The notes beneath the pieces are model-generated. The model did no database searches. It saw only the letters and a program-made list of their open reading frames with translations, and had not been told where the DNA came from. A DNA stretch of 33,588 nucleotides from Anaerolineae bacterium (lineage in GTDB: Bacteria; Chloroflexota; Anaerolineae; B4-G1; SLSP01): NCBI GenBank assembly GCA_026991395.1, contig JALXBP010000149.1:1-33588 (forward strand). Reading direction: 5' to 3'. Within the stretch, counting starts at the first letter, position 1, and the number at the start of each line of letters is the position of its first letter. The position numbers and the translations under genes were made by a program. Shown one piece after another: positions 10,061 through 17,627 of this stretch.

Positions 10061-10591
10061 TTACCGCTCCGCGGGGGAGATGTCCGTTTCCAGCGGGGGC
10101 AACTCGTCGAGGCTCTGCAGCCCAAACTGCTGCAGGAAAGCGGGGGTCGTTCGATAGAGGATGGGACGTCCCAGGCTCTCCGCACGCCCGGCCTCCTCGA
10201 TCAGACCGGCGGCGAGCAGCGTGCGGATGACGCTGTCGGAATTGACACCGCGTATGGCTTCGATACGCGGTCGCGTAACCGGCTGCGCATAGGCGATGAT
10301 GGCCAACGCCTCCAGCGCAGCCTGCGAAAGGCGCAGCCGCACCTCCAGGCCGAGGAATTTTTCCACGTAAGGGGCGGCCTCGACGGCGGTCGTCAACTGC
10401 AGGCGATCGCCATGGCGCTGGAGGCGCAGACCGCCTGCGGCCAGGCGCTCCTGCAGGCGCTGCAGGGCTGCCTCCCCCTCCTCCGCCGTCAGGCCGGTGG
10501 CGGCGAAGAGCTGTTCCGCCGCCACCGCGCCCTGTGAGACGAAGAGCAGTGCCTCCAGCAATGCATCGGGGGGCAGCCCGACCTCACTCAA
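10061..10591 (-). CDS. scpB: segregation and condensation protein B
   Basis: ScpB is the winged-helix (kite) subunit of the SMC-ScpA-ScpB condensin that organises and segregates the chromosome. The 176-residue length fits. The family opening L-E-A-L-L-F-V-S is at about 12-19. The second winged helix contains A-L-E-A-L-A-I-I-A-Y and Q-P-V-T-R-P-R-I-E-A-I-R-G-V, then G-R-P-I-L-Y. The start is a TTG at 10591, with GGAGGG 8 bases upstream. No in-frame ATG fits. It overlaps the end of the AmaP-like gene by 8 bases. scpA and smc are not in this window, so ScpB is separated from its usual partner gene. The flippase-like gene starts 2 bases downstream. Confidence 0.93.
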   Translation of the reverse strand: MSEVGLPPDALLEALLFVSQGAVAAEQLFAATGLTAEEGEAALQRLQERLAAGGLRLQRHGDRLQLTTAVEAAPYVEKFLGLEVRLRLSQAALEALAIIAYAQPVTRPRIEAIRGVNSDSVIRTLLAAGLIEEAGRAESLGRPILYRTTPAFLQQFGLQSLDELPPLETDISPAER

Positions 10592-11225
10592 CCGTCTCGC
10601 CCTCCTCCTGCGTCTCCGCCGACCCGGCGGGCGCTACGGGCTTGGGGAAGGAAGGTGTCGAAATCTTGGAGGGCCGTCCCTTCGGCGGGGCGGTGACCTT
10701 CATCCGAATGACAGGATCACCGGCGGGCTGCAGCCCCAGTTCGTGGGTGAGCACGTCCTTCACCTCCTCGACCAGGCGGGAAGCCAGTTCGGGCAGGTTG
10801 TACCCCGCCTCCACCATCACATCGACGGCGACCTTCACCTTCTGTCCCTTCGCCGTTACCTCCGGCTTGACTTTGATCACGCCCTCGATGGGATCGAGGC
10901 GGTATTGCACCTGCTGCACGATGCTGTCCACGCTCAGCGTCGCCACGCCACCGGTGATCTTCTGCACGTGGATGTACTTCTTGCGCGGGCGGCGCAGTTC
11001 CAGGTAGATGACGAAGAGGAAGAGCAGATCGACGAGGACGGCAGCCGCAATGCCGACGGCCAAGCGGACGACGGGATTCATCTGCCAAAGTACCGTGCTC
11101 GCCGCCGTCGCCCAAGCGCCGACCTCCTGCAGCACCACGTGGGGGACGATGAAGGCGTAGGAGAGCAAAGGGATGAGGATGAGGAGCAGGAGTACAATGA
11201 CCACGCGATTAAAGGCATTCATCAC
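10584..11225 (-). CDS. AmaP/Asp23-like membrane protein
   Basis: This 213-residue membrane protein has two hydrophobic helices at about 8-28 and 53-77. A basic stretch with R-R-P-R-K-K follows at about 79-84. The cytoplasmic domain (about 85-175) has the Asp23/Gls24 pattern: V-D-S-I-V-Q-Q-V-Q-Y, a strand with V-K-V-A-V-D-V-M-V, then a long helix ending in E-V-K-D-V-L. The layout matches AmaP, the anchor that holds Asp23 at the membrane in Firmicutes and affects envelope stress. A Pro-rich tail ends the protein. Two start codons are adjacent (11225 and 11222), after a near-perfect AAGGAGGT. I kept the first. No separate Asp23 gene is beside it. It opens the scpB cluster behind its own promoter. 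Confidence 0.75.
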   Translation of the reverse strand: MMNAFNRVVIVLLLLILIPLLSYAFIVPHVVLQEVGAWATAASTVLWQMNPVVRLAVGIAAAVLVDLLFLFVIYLELRRPRKKYIHVQKITGGVATLSVDSIVQQVQYRLDPIEGVIKVKPEVTAKGQKVKVAVDVMVEAGYNLPELASRLVEEVKDVLTHELGLQPAGDPVIRMKVTAPPKGRPSKISTPSFPKPVAPAGSAETQEEGETVE

Positions 11226-11277
11226 AACCTCCTTCGTTTGGAGAGTGCCCGACGGACGGCATCGCCGTCATGCCCGC

Positions 11278-11305
11278 AGTATAGCTGCTGCGGCGCTTTC
11301 CACAA
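11278..11305 (-). promoter_or_regulatory. promoter of the AmaP-like/scpB/flippase cluster
   Basis: On the minus strand, TATACT (11278-11283) is preceded by a weak TTGTGG (11300-11305) at a spacing of 16. The leader of about 45 bases contains a 15-base hairpin GACGGC-GAT-GCCGTC (11255-11269) and the AAGGAGGT site. The -10 is strong and the -35 is poor. Confidence 0.5.
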
Positions 11306-11318
11306 CCGCTTGAGCGGC

Positions 11319-12611
11319 TCAGTAGTGCAAACGACGGAAGGCAGCCGGATCGGCTCCCCAGGGGATGGTCGCATCCAGTCCCATCTTGTCGCTGTGGCTC
11401 TTGGCTCCTTCCACCTGGCGCGCCGAGGGATCGAGGCTGGAGCCAGGACGGTCGGGGAAAATGTAGAGATCGCGTCCGGCCTGGAAGCGGGTCGCAATCG
11501 CCCACTCCACATCGCTGGCATCGAAGATGTCCACATCGGTATCGACGATGACGACATGCTTGAGCGAACTGTGCCCGCGGAAGGCCGCATCGATCGCCTG
11601 CCGTGCATCGTCCGGGCCGTGCGGTTCGATCTGCACCACGGCGTGGAGCCAGGAGCAGCCTCCCGGCGTGATGTAGACGCCGCGGCAATCGGCCACACGG
11701 CTCACCTCGGTGTAGATGGTCGGCTCGCGCGGCATGCCCATCAGGTTCTTGTGCTCCAGCCCGCCGGGGAGCAGTGCCTGGAAGATGGGATTGTGGCGGT
11801 GGGTGATCGCCGTCAGCTCGAAGACCGGCTGACGACGCACGCCGTCCATCGTGCCCGTGAGGTCGGGGAAGGGGCCTTCCTCGGCCAGGTCGTGGGTCAG
11901 CACACCTTCGAGGACGAGTTCCGCGGCGGCGGGTACCTCCAGCGGCTGGCTGACGCAGGGCACCGTCTCCACAGGAGCCAGCGCGTTGGCAATCGCCATC
12001 TCGTCCACGCCGGGCGGGGCGGAGATGGCCGCCGCCAGCAGGATGTGTGGCGGCAGGCCGATGCACACGGCCATCGGCAGCCCCCTCGGGGAGCGTTGCC
12101 AGGCGTTGTACGTCCCCCGCCCCTCGACGACGCGCACGGCGAAACGGCGCTCGTCCAGCCGCAGCATCCGGTGAAAGGCCAGATTGCGCCCCAGTTCCGG
12201 GTCGCGGATGACGGCCACGCCTGCCGTGATGTAGGCTCCGGCATCCTGCGGGTGATAGCGCGGGATGGGCAGGGCCAGCGCCGTGAGCGAATCCCCCGTC
12301 AGCACGACCTCCTGGCAGGGCGCACTTCCCGCCTTTCCGGGGGGGCGAGGATTGGCCAGGGCCTCGATCAAGTGCGCGAGGAGTTTCTCTTTGAACGTCC
12401 CCAATCCGATGGCGAAGAAGTCCCGCTGACTGACCACGTTGCCCACCATCCGCCATTCCGGATAGCCGACCAGCGTCGTGAAGAGCATCGGGCGCTCCGG
12501 AGCCGCCGCCAGCATTCTCGCCACGCCGAAGCGCGGCGAAAGTGAAGCATCGATCCGCCGAAGCTGACCGGCCTCCTCCAATTGTTCCAGGAAAACACGC
12601 AAGTCGTTCAT
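11319..12611 (-). CDS. UbiD-family prenylated-FMN-dependent decarboxylase
   Basis: This 430-residue member of the UbiD family performs reversible decarboxylation of unsaturated or aromatic acids using prenylated FMN. Visible signatures are N-L-A-F-H-R-M at 143-149, with R148 at the place of the conserved cofactor arginine, the P-A-A-A-E-L-V-L-E-G block at 227-236, E-G-P-F at 245-248, and C-terminal S-S-L-D-P-S-A-R and K-M-G-L-D-A-T. The ATG at 12611 overlaps the nfeD stop in ATGA, so translation is coupled. A strong GGAGGAGG lies just upstream. No ubiX-type prenyltransferase gene is nearby, so the cofactor must be made elsewhere. The substrate is unknown. Relatives act on 4-hydroxybenzoate derivatives, phenylphosphate or anhydromevalonate phosphate, and the sequence alone does not decide between them. 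Confidence 0.9.
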   Translation of the reverse strand: MNDLRVFLEQLEEAGQLRRIDASLSPRFGVARMLAAAPERPMLFTTLVGYPEWRMVGNVVSQRDFFAIGLGTFKEKLLAHLIEALANPRPPGKAGSAPCQEVVLTGDSLTALALPIPRYHPQDAGAYITAGVAVIRDPELGRNLAFHRMLRLDERRFAVRVVEGRGTYNAWQRSPRGLPMAVCIGLPPHILLAAAISAPPGVDEMAIANALAPVETVPCVSQPLEVPAAAELVLEGVLTHDLAEEGPFPDLTGTMDGVRRQPVFELTAITHRHNPIFQALLPGGLEHKNLMGMPREPTIYTEVSRVADCRGVYITPGGCSWLHAVVQIEPHGPDDARQAIDAAFRGHSSLKHVVIVDTDVDIFDASDVEWAIATRFQAGRDLYIFPDRPGSSLDPSARQVEGAKSHSDKMGLDATIPWGADPAAFRRLHY

Positions 12612-13918
12612 CCCCCCTCCTCCATCGGTCGCACCTGTAACGTAAAGCCGTCGCGTCCCACGACGACGACCTTCGCCCCCGCGGGCAGTTCACCGCCCAA
12701 CGAAACCGCCTGCCATCGTTCCCCCTGCACGAGGACGATACCCTCCGGCGTGAGAGGCGTCTTGGTGATCCCCTCGGCGTGGAGCAACCCCTCGCGCCCC
12801 GTAACCGGCGGCTTGCGATAGGTCTGCACGACCTTGACGACGAGGAAGGCGAAGATGAGCGCGCTGAACGAGGCCAGCGCAATCATCAACGGCACGGAGA
12901 CCTTGCCGTAGGGCGAGGCCGCCGGAGCGTTGAAGAAGACGAGCAGACCCAGGATCATCGAACCGGTACCGGCCAGCGTCAACGCGCCGTGCGTCGGCGC
13001 TTTGATATCCAGAATGAAAAGGGCGAAGGCGATGACGATGAAGGCCATCCCCAGCCAGTTGACCGGCAGGATGCCGATGCCGTAGGCGGCCAGGGTGAGC
13101 GAGACGACGCCGATGAAGCCCGATACCCATCCGCCCGGCGCGGAAAGCTCGATGAGGATGGCCTGCACGCCGACGACGAGGAGAATGGCCACGATGTTCG
13201 GGTCGGTGAGGAGGTGCAGGAGCCGCTCCAGCGGGGAGGGCGGGATTTCGACGATCTCCGCTCCCTGCAGGGCCATCGCGAAGGAGCCGTTCACCGTCTC
13301 GACCTCGTGGCCGTCCAGTTCGACCAGGAGTTCGTCTACATCGTCGGCGACGACATCGACCAGGCCGATGTCGAGCGCCTCTTCGTCGGTCGCCACGATG
13401 CTTTCGCGCACGGCACGCTCCGCCCAGCGCACGGCCTCTTCCCCCCGCCGTTCGGTGATGACGTTCATCCGTCCCACCAGCGCGTTGACCAGCTTCTCGT
13501 CCAGCGTCTCGGGCAGGTTCTTGCCCTCGCTCCCCACGGGATGGGCGGCGCCGATCGTCGTGTGCGGGGCCATCGCCGCCGCGTGCGCCGCCAGCGTGAT
13601 GAAGGTCCCCGCCGACATCGCCTGCGCCCCCCTCGGTGCGACGTAGACGATCACCGGCACGGCGGCATTCTCGAAGCGCTGCATAATCTCCAGCGTCGCG
13701 CCGACATCGCCGCCGGGCGTGTCGAGCCGGATGATGACCGCCGCAGCGCCCATCGCCTCGGCCTCCTGCAGCCCCCGGTCGATGTAATCGGCGGTCGAGG
13801 GGGTGATCGCGCCCTCCACCGTCAGGAGCACAACGCGATGGCCGGCTTCCGCCTTGGGCACGAGGGCGAAAGCCAGCATCCATACGACGAGCAACCAGCG
13901 CACCCACCGCTTGTCCAT
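12608..13918 (-). CDS. NfeD-type membrane-bound serine protease (ClpP class)
   Basis: This 436-residue protein resembles the archaeal stomatin-operon protease PH1510, which cleaves stomatin-like membrane proteins. A signal peptide (1-25) is followed by a ClpP-like domain (about 28-215) with L-D-T-P-G-G at 65-70 and the nucleophile S102 in A-M-S-A-G-T. K142 is spaced like the PH1510 Ser/Lys dyad. Four or five membrane helices lie at about 240-375, and an NfeD OB-fold ends the protein. The longer reading from 13966 is rejected: ATG 13918 begins a proper signal peptide and has GGGGAGGT 7 bases upstream. The usual stomatin/SPFH partner gene is absent here. It is coupled to the UbiD gene by a 4-base overlap and follows the TPR/HTH gene after 94 bases. 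That gap holds a 6-bp hairpin (13993-14009). Confidence 0.9.
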   Translation of the reverse strand: MDKRWVRWLLVVWMLAFALVPKAEAGHRVVLLTVEGAITPSTADYIDRGLQEAEAMGAAAVIIRLDTPGGDVGATLEIMQRFENAAVPVIVYVAPRGAQAMSAGTFITLAAHAAAMAPHTTIGAAHPVGSEGKNLPETLDEKLVNALVGRMNVITERRGEEAVRWAERAVRESIVATDEEALDIGLVDVVADDVDELLVELDGHEVETVNGSFAMALQGAEIVEIPPSPLERLLHLLTDPNIVAILLVVGVQAILIELSAPGGWVSGFIGVVSLTLAAYGIGILPVNWLGMAFIVIAFALFILDIKAPTHGALTLAGTGSMILGLLVFFNAPAASPYGKVSVPLMIALASFSALIFAFLVVKVVQTYRKPPVTGREGLLHAEGITKTPLTPEGIVLVQGERWQAVSLGGELPAGAKVVVVGRDGFTLQVRPMEEGG

Positions 13919-14012
13919 ACCGACTACCTCCCCTTTCCTGCGATGGCAAGAAGGCGGAGACCGCACATACCACAGTCCCCGCCCACACCGCCCCTCTGCA
14001 GACCAGAGGCCC

Positions 14013-14681
14013 CTATTCCTGCTTGAAACGGGTCTCTAACGCCTCCAATAACTCGGCAGCCTCGACCAGCTTGTCCAGCGGATTGTCCTCGCCGGTGAAA
14101 TACCGGTAATCGCAGGGCATAATGTCCAGCATCTGCACCAGCCGCTTGTGGTGCTTGCGCACCGTGTCGGGTGAGACGCCGTAAGAGGCGGCCAGCTCGC
14201 TCAGCGCCACATCCCGCAGATTGACCTTGCGCACGGTGTAATCCAGGGCCGCCGCCCACGCTTCCGGTTTGGGGACGACCAACGGCTCCTCGCCCAGGAT
14301 GATGCGAAACTCCATCCACATCTGGATGGCTGCGCCGATGAGGTTGAGCGGCATTCGCTCGGCCTTCATCTTGCGTGTCAGCACCTCCTCGACGGCATCC
14401 ATACCCCGCGCGAAGAGCTGCTCGATGCGCGGGGCAACGGGCGAATCTGGCTTCAGGCGCAGGTAGTTGGCCAGTTCGCGCAGCGCACGGTCGAAATCAC
14501 CGTAACGGGCCAGCGCCTGCGCCAGGGCGATGTGGTACTCGGCCTTCGCCGGGTACAACCGGGCCGCCTTCTCCAAAGCCTCGACGGCCTCCTCGACCTG
14601 CCAATCCTGGTAAGCCCGGACACCCTGCCGATAGTAGCTTTCAGCTTTCCTCTTGTCCGCCGATGTACTCCGTGGATTCAT
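14013..14681 (-). CDS. TPR protein with C-terminal helix-turn-helix
   Basis: This 222-residue protein has two tetratricopeptide-like repeats (about 14-47 and 48-81) and a middle helical region. The C-terminal block at about 140-185 has W-A-A-A-L-D-Y-T-V-R-K followed by a helix-turn-helix with L-S-E-L-A-A-S-Y-G-V-S-P-D-T-V-R-K. That pattern recalls the TFIIB-type cyclin/HTH repeat found in some bacterial TPR or SEC-C proteins. A regulatory or scaffolding role is inferred and no precise function is known. I place the start at 14681, not 14714. GGGAGG stands 9 bases before 14681, and the upstream ATG overlaps the -10 box of a near-consensus promoter. It is probably the first gene of the transcript that continues into nfeD and the UbiD gene. 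Confidence 0.78.
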   Translation of the reverse strand: MNPRSTSADKRKAESYYRQGVRAYQDWQVEEAVEALEKAARLYPAKAEYHIALAQALARYGDFDRALRELANYLRLKPDSPVAPRIEQLFARGMDAVEEVLTRKMKAERMPLNLIGAAIQMWMEFRIILGEEPLVVPKPEAWAAALDYTVRKVNLRDVALSELAASYGVSPDTVRKHHKRLVQMLDIMPCDYRYFTGEDNPLDKLVEAAELLEALETRFKQE

Positions 14682-14712
14682 CGAGGCGTGCCTCCCGCTT
14701 GATGCTGCGTGC

Positions 14713-14740
14713 ATTATAGCGGCTTCGGACAGGCTGCCAA
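14713..14740 (-). promoter_or_regulatory. near-consensus promoter of the TPR-nfeD-UbiD operon
   Basis: On the minus strand, TTGGCA (14735-14740) and a perfect TATAAT (14713-14718) are 16 bases apart. The box lies directly after the lytic transglycosylase gene. Transcription should begin near 14706, about 25 bases before the ATG at 14681. This also rules out the in-frame ATG at 14714 as the start of the TPR protein. Confidence 0.8.
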
Positions 14741-14744
14741 GCGG

Positions 14745-17156
14745 CTACGGGCTTTGCGGTATGTAGAGGAGCCGGTACTTGAGCAGATGTTCGGTGATGG
14801 CCTCCACGTAGCGGCGCGTCTCGCGCAGCGTGATCAACTCGACGAAGAGGCCATCGTCGTGATCGGCGGCCTCCCACCACGAGGCCGCGTTGCTCGGCCC
14901 GCCGTTGTAGGCCGCTATCGCCACGAGCAGATGACCGTCGAAGCGGTCGCGCTGCTGCGCCAGATACCAGCTTCCGAAACGGACGCTGACGATCGGGCGG
15001 TAGAGATCGTCCGTGCGATAGTCGGGCGGCCAGCCCAGTGCCTGGGCGATCTGCGCCCCCGTCTGGGGGATGATCTGCATCAGCCCGTGCGCCGACGCCC
15101 AGGAGGTCGCCGCCCCCTCGAAGAGGCTCTCCTGGCGGATGAGCGCGTAGAGCTGCAAGGGAGCAAAGCCGTTCCCGGAAGCCGCTTCCTCGACGAGGGG
15201 CGCGTAGGCGATCGGGTAGGCGAGGCAGGCCAGCGCGCGCGGCACCTCGTCCACCGTCTCGGCGGGAGAAAGCCGCAGCACGGTCAGCGCGGCGAGGATC
15301 GACGTGCGGTAGAGACCGGCGTCGCGCGCCGCCAGGGCGAGCGCGTACTGGGCCAGCGGATCGTCGGCGGTGGCGTGGCGCAACGCCTCCAGTTCCGCCT
15401 TCCCCTCGTCGAAATGGTCCACGCGCAGCAGCAAAAGCCCCCGCCGAAGCCGGGGATCGTCCCCGATCGCCGCGGGCGGCCACGCCGCCCCCGCCTCACC
15501 CGACCAGTCGGCGATCCAGGCACGCACCGCATCGACCTCATCCTCGCAAGAGCGCAGTGGCCCGGCCTCCACGCTCATCGGCAGTCTGCCTTCCAGCCAG
15601 TCCGTCGCGCGGATGCCGTAGTAGCTCCAGCGATCCCAATTCGCCGCCTCCTGCAGGGCCTGCGTCCCGCTGACGCTTTCGCCCGCACGCAGCTCGGCCC
15701 TGCCGATCCAGAAGTAGGCCGCCTGGCCGCGCTCACTGTCGGGGTAGCGGCGCAGCAACTCGCGCCAACCCGCCACCGCATCCGCCATCGCCCCCGCCCG
15801 ATAGCGATCCAGCCCGGCGCGGAAGAGCGCCTCCGGAGCGCCACTGTCCGCCGGATAGCGGTCAGCCAGATCGAGGAAGGCGTCGGCGGCCTCGACGAAG
15901 CGCCCGCTCCTCTCGTCGAGTTCCGCCGCCTTCCACAGCGCGGAGGGGGCCAGCGGACTTTGCGGCAAGACCTCGGCCAGATGGCGGTAGGCCGCCTGCG
16001 CTCCCGCCGCATCGCCCTGCGCGGCCTTCGCCTCGGCCAGGACGATCCACCCGTCGTCCCACCAGGGGTCGGAGGCGGGGTGCGTTTCGACCAGCTTCTC
16101 CGCCTCCTGAGCGGCCAACTGCGGGCTTCCGGCGGCGAGGAAGGCGCGGGCCGCGTAGAAATGCGCTTCGCCGTTGTGGTCGGGGTGGGCGTCGATGTAG
16201 CGGTAGAGCGCCTGCACGGCGGGCGAGTAGGCTCCGCCCCAGTAATCGACCTTGCCGCGCAGGAGGTCGTCCACCGGCTGCCCCGCTTCGACCAGGGCGG
16301 CAAGGGCCAGATAGCCGTAGTGCTGGTCGGGATACTCGTCGAGCAGGCGGCGGAGGCGGCTCAGGTATTCCGTCATGTCGCCGAAGAGCTGCGCCGCCTG
16401 GGCGCTCTGGTAGAGGATGCGGGCGCGGTAGGCCGGGATACGCGCCTCGGCGAGGATGTCGTCGTATGCGGACAAGGTGCCCCGCTCATCGCCCATCGCC
16501 GAGGCGGTGAGGGCCATCTTTTCGAGCAGGTAGACGTGCCGCGAGCGGTCATCTTTGGCCAGCCGCGCAGCGGCGGTGTAAGCGCCCAAAGCCTCCGTGT
16601 AGGCGGCGGAGGCGTAGAGCGCATCGCCCTTCCACTCGAAGGCGTAGGGAGCCAGGATCGGTCCGTCGGGGCCGCGGAGGACGAGTTCGTAGTGCGAGAC
16701 GGCGGCCTCCGCCGCGTCGTTGCGCAGCAGCGCATCGCCCAGCCGCAGATGCACTTCCGAGGTCAGCGGCGAGGTGGGGTAGAGGGTGAGGATGCCGCTC
16801 AGCCGCCCAAGCCCCTCGGTGAGGACGCCCTGCGCCAGCAGTGTCTTCCCCAGGCCCAGCAGCACCCGGGGCTGCATCGCCTCCGGCGCATCGCCCAGCA
16901 TCGAGCGATAGGCCGCCTCGGCACGCTCCCAGTCGCCGAAAGCGTAAGCCTCTTCGGCGATCGCCAAACGCTCGCTCAGGGGGAGAGGGGGGAGCGGCGT
17001 CGGCGAAGGGATGGGCGACGTCGTGGCCGTCGGCGAGGGCGGCGCCGCCGAGGGTGTGGCCGCGGGCGAGTGCGTCGCCATCGGCATCAGCGTGCATCCT
17101 GTCAGGAAAAGGAAGGCGGCCATCATCCACAAGCCCCAGCGGCGTCCGCTCGTCAT
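14745..17156 (-). CDS. lipoprotein lytic transglycosylase with TPR-like repeats (Slt type)
   Basis: This 803-residue lipoprotein cuts peptidoglycan glycan strands non-hydrolytically. The signal peptide ends in the lipobox L-T-G-C with C21. A Ser/Thr/Pro linker follows (about 25-60). About 550 residues of tetratricopeptide-like helices resemble the doughnut of Slt70 and outer-membrane assembly TPR proteins. The C-terminal SLT domain (about 660-790) has the catalytic glutamate E676 in R-Q-E-S-L-F, then G-L-M-Q-I-I-P-Q-T and A-A-Y-N-G-G, all diagnostic. The start has AAAGGAG 6 bases upstream. It is preceded by the suf terminator hairpin, 27 bases from the ATG, and I see no clear promoter in the remaining gap. 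It may therefore depend on read-through. A wall-lytic lipoprotein fits an envelope facing the outside. Confidence 0.92.
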   Translation of the reverse strand: MTSGRRWGLWMMAAFLFLTGCTLMPMATHSPAATPSAAPPSPTATTSPIPSPTPLPPLPLSERLAIAEEAYAFGDWERAEAAYRSMLGDAPEAMQPRVLLGLGKTLLAQGVLTEGLGRLSGILTLYPTSPLTSEVHLRLGDALLRNDAAEAAVSHYELVLRGPDGPILAPYAFEWKGDALYASAAYTEALGAYTAAARLAKDDRSRHVYLLEKMALTASAMGDERGTLSAYDDILAEARIPAYRARILYQSAQAAQLFGDMTEYLSRLRRLLDEYPDQHYGYLALAALVEAGQPVDDLLRGKVDYWGGAYSPAVQALYRYIDAHPDHNGEAHFYAARAFLAAGSPQLAAQEAEKLVETHPASDPWWDDGWIVLAEAKAAQGDAAGAQAAYRHLAEVLPQSPLAPSALWKAAELDERSGRFVEAADAFLDLADRYPADSGAPEALFRAGLDRYRAGAMADAVAGWRELLRRYPDSERGQAAYFWIGRAELRAGESVSGTQALQEAANWDRWSYYGIRATDWLEGRLPMSVEAGPLRSCEDEVDAVRAWIADWSGEAGAAWPPAAIGDDPRLRRGLLLLRVDHFDEGKAELEALRHATADDPLAQYALALAARDAGLYRTSILAALTVLRLSPAETVDEVPRALACLAYPIAYAPLVEEAASGNGFAPLQLYALIRQESLFEGAATSWASAHGLMQIIPQTGAQIAQALGWPPDYRTDDLYRPIVSVRFGSWYLAQQRDRFDGHLLVAIAAYNGGPSNAASWWEAADHDDGLFVELITLRETRRYVEAITEHLLKYRLLYIPQSP

Positions 17157-17183
17157 CTCACGCTCCTTTCATCTCCGGCTCAA

Positions 17184-17210
17184 AGAGGGCGGTGACATGC
17201 ACCGCCCTCT
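17184..17210 (-). terminator. strong hairpin between sufU and the lytic transglycosylase gene
   Basis: An 11-bp perfect stem, AGAGGGCGGTG (17184-17194) paired with CACCGCCCTCT (17200-17210), has a 5-base loop. On the minus strand it is followed by TTG after the final T of the stem. It starts 16 bases after the sufU stop. The T-tract is short, so termination may be partial, which would suit attenuation into the downstream gene. Confidence 0.7.
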
Positions 17211-17226
17211 GCAGGTAGTACGGAGA

Positions 17227-17610
17227 TTATGCCTCTTCGGTTTCCTTCAGCCCCTGCTGGAGGGCGCGAAGGGCCAGCGTCGCGCACTTCACGCGCCCCA
17301 TACTCAGGCGAATGCCGCCCAGCATCGTCTCGATGTCGGGCAAGCCCATCGCCAGCACCTCCTCGCGGCGCTTCCCGACGACCTCCTCGGTGAGCATCGA
17401 GGCGGAGGCCATGCTGACGACGCATCCCTGCCCCTCGAACATCACCTTGGCGATGCGGCCCTCGTCATCCAGCCTGGCGGTGAGGTGGATGGTGTCGCCG
17501 CAGGTGGCGTTGTTGAGCCGAACGTCGATGTCGGCTTCCGGCAGCACGCCGTAGTTCTGCGGGTCCCGGTAATGATCCAGCAATTCCTCGCGGTAGAGAT
17601 CACTTGGCAT
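17227..17610 (-). CDS. sufU: SufU, sulfur-transfer protein of Fe-S cluster assembly
   Basis: This 127-residue SufU/IscU-family protein accepts sulfur from SufS for Fe-S cluster building. The three conserved cysteines are C37 (A-T-C-G-D, with D39), C63 (G-Q-G-C) and C109 (V-K-C-A). In SufU these residues bind zinc and receive persulfide. M-A-S-A-S-M at 67-72 is typical of SufU. It starts 17 bases after the sufS stop, with GGAGGAGG upstream. It ends at a strong hairpin, so sufS-sufU form a two-gene unit. The sufBCD genes are not next to it. It is a little shorter than Bacillus SufU (about 147 residues), with a shorter C-terminus. Confidence 0.95.
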   Translation of the reverse strand: MPSDLYREELLDHYRDPQNYGVLPEADIDVRLNNATCGDTIHLTARLDDEGRIAKVMFEGQGCVVSMASASMLTEEVVGKRREEVLAMGLPDIETMLGGIRLSMGRVKCATLALRALQQGLKETEEA

Positions 17611-17627
17611 CGTCTTTCCTCCTCCAC

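Noticed and set aside
13919-13966. 16-residue extension of the NfeD protease
   Set aside because: It would put a charged stretch and the ribosome site inside the coding region ahead of a proper signal peptide.
14709-17195. 828-codon plus-strand frame opposite the lytic transglycosylase gene
   Set aside because: It is an antisense shadow. The minus-strand protein has a lipobox, SLT motifs and a ribosome site, and the plus frame has none of these.
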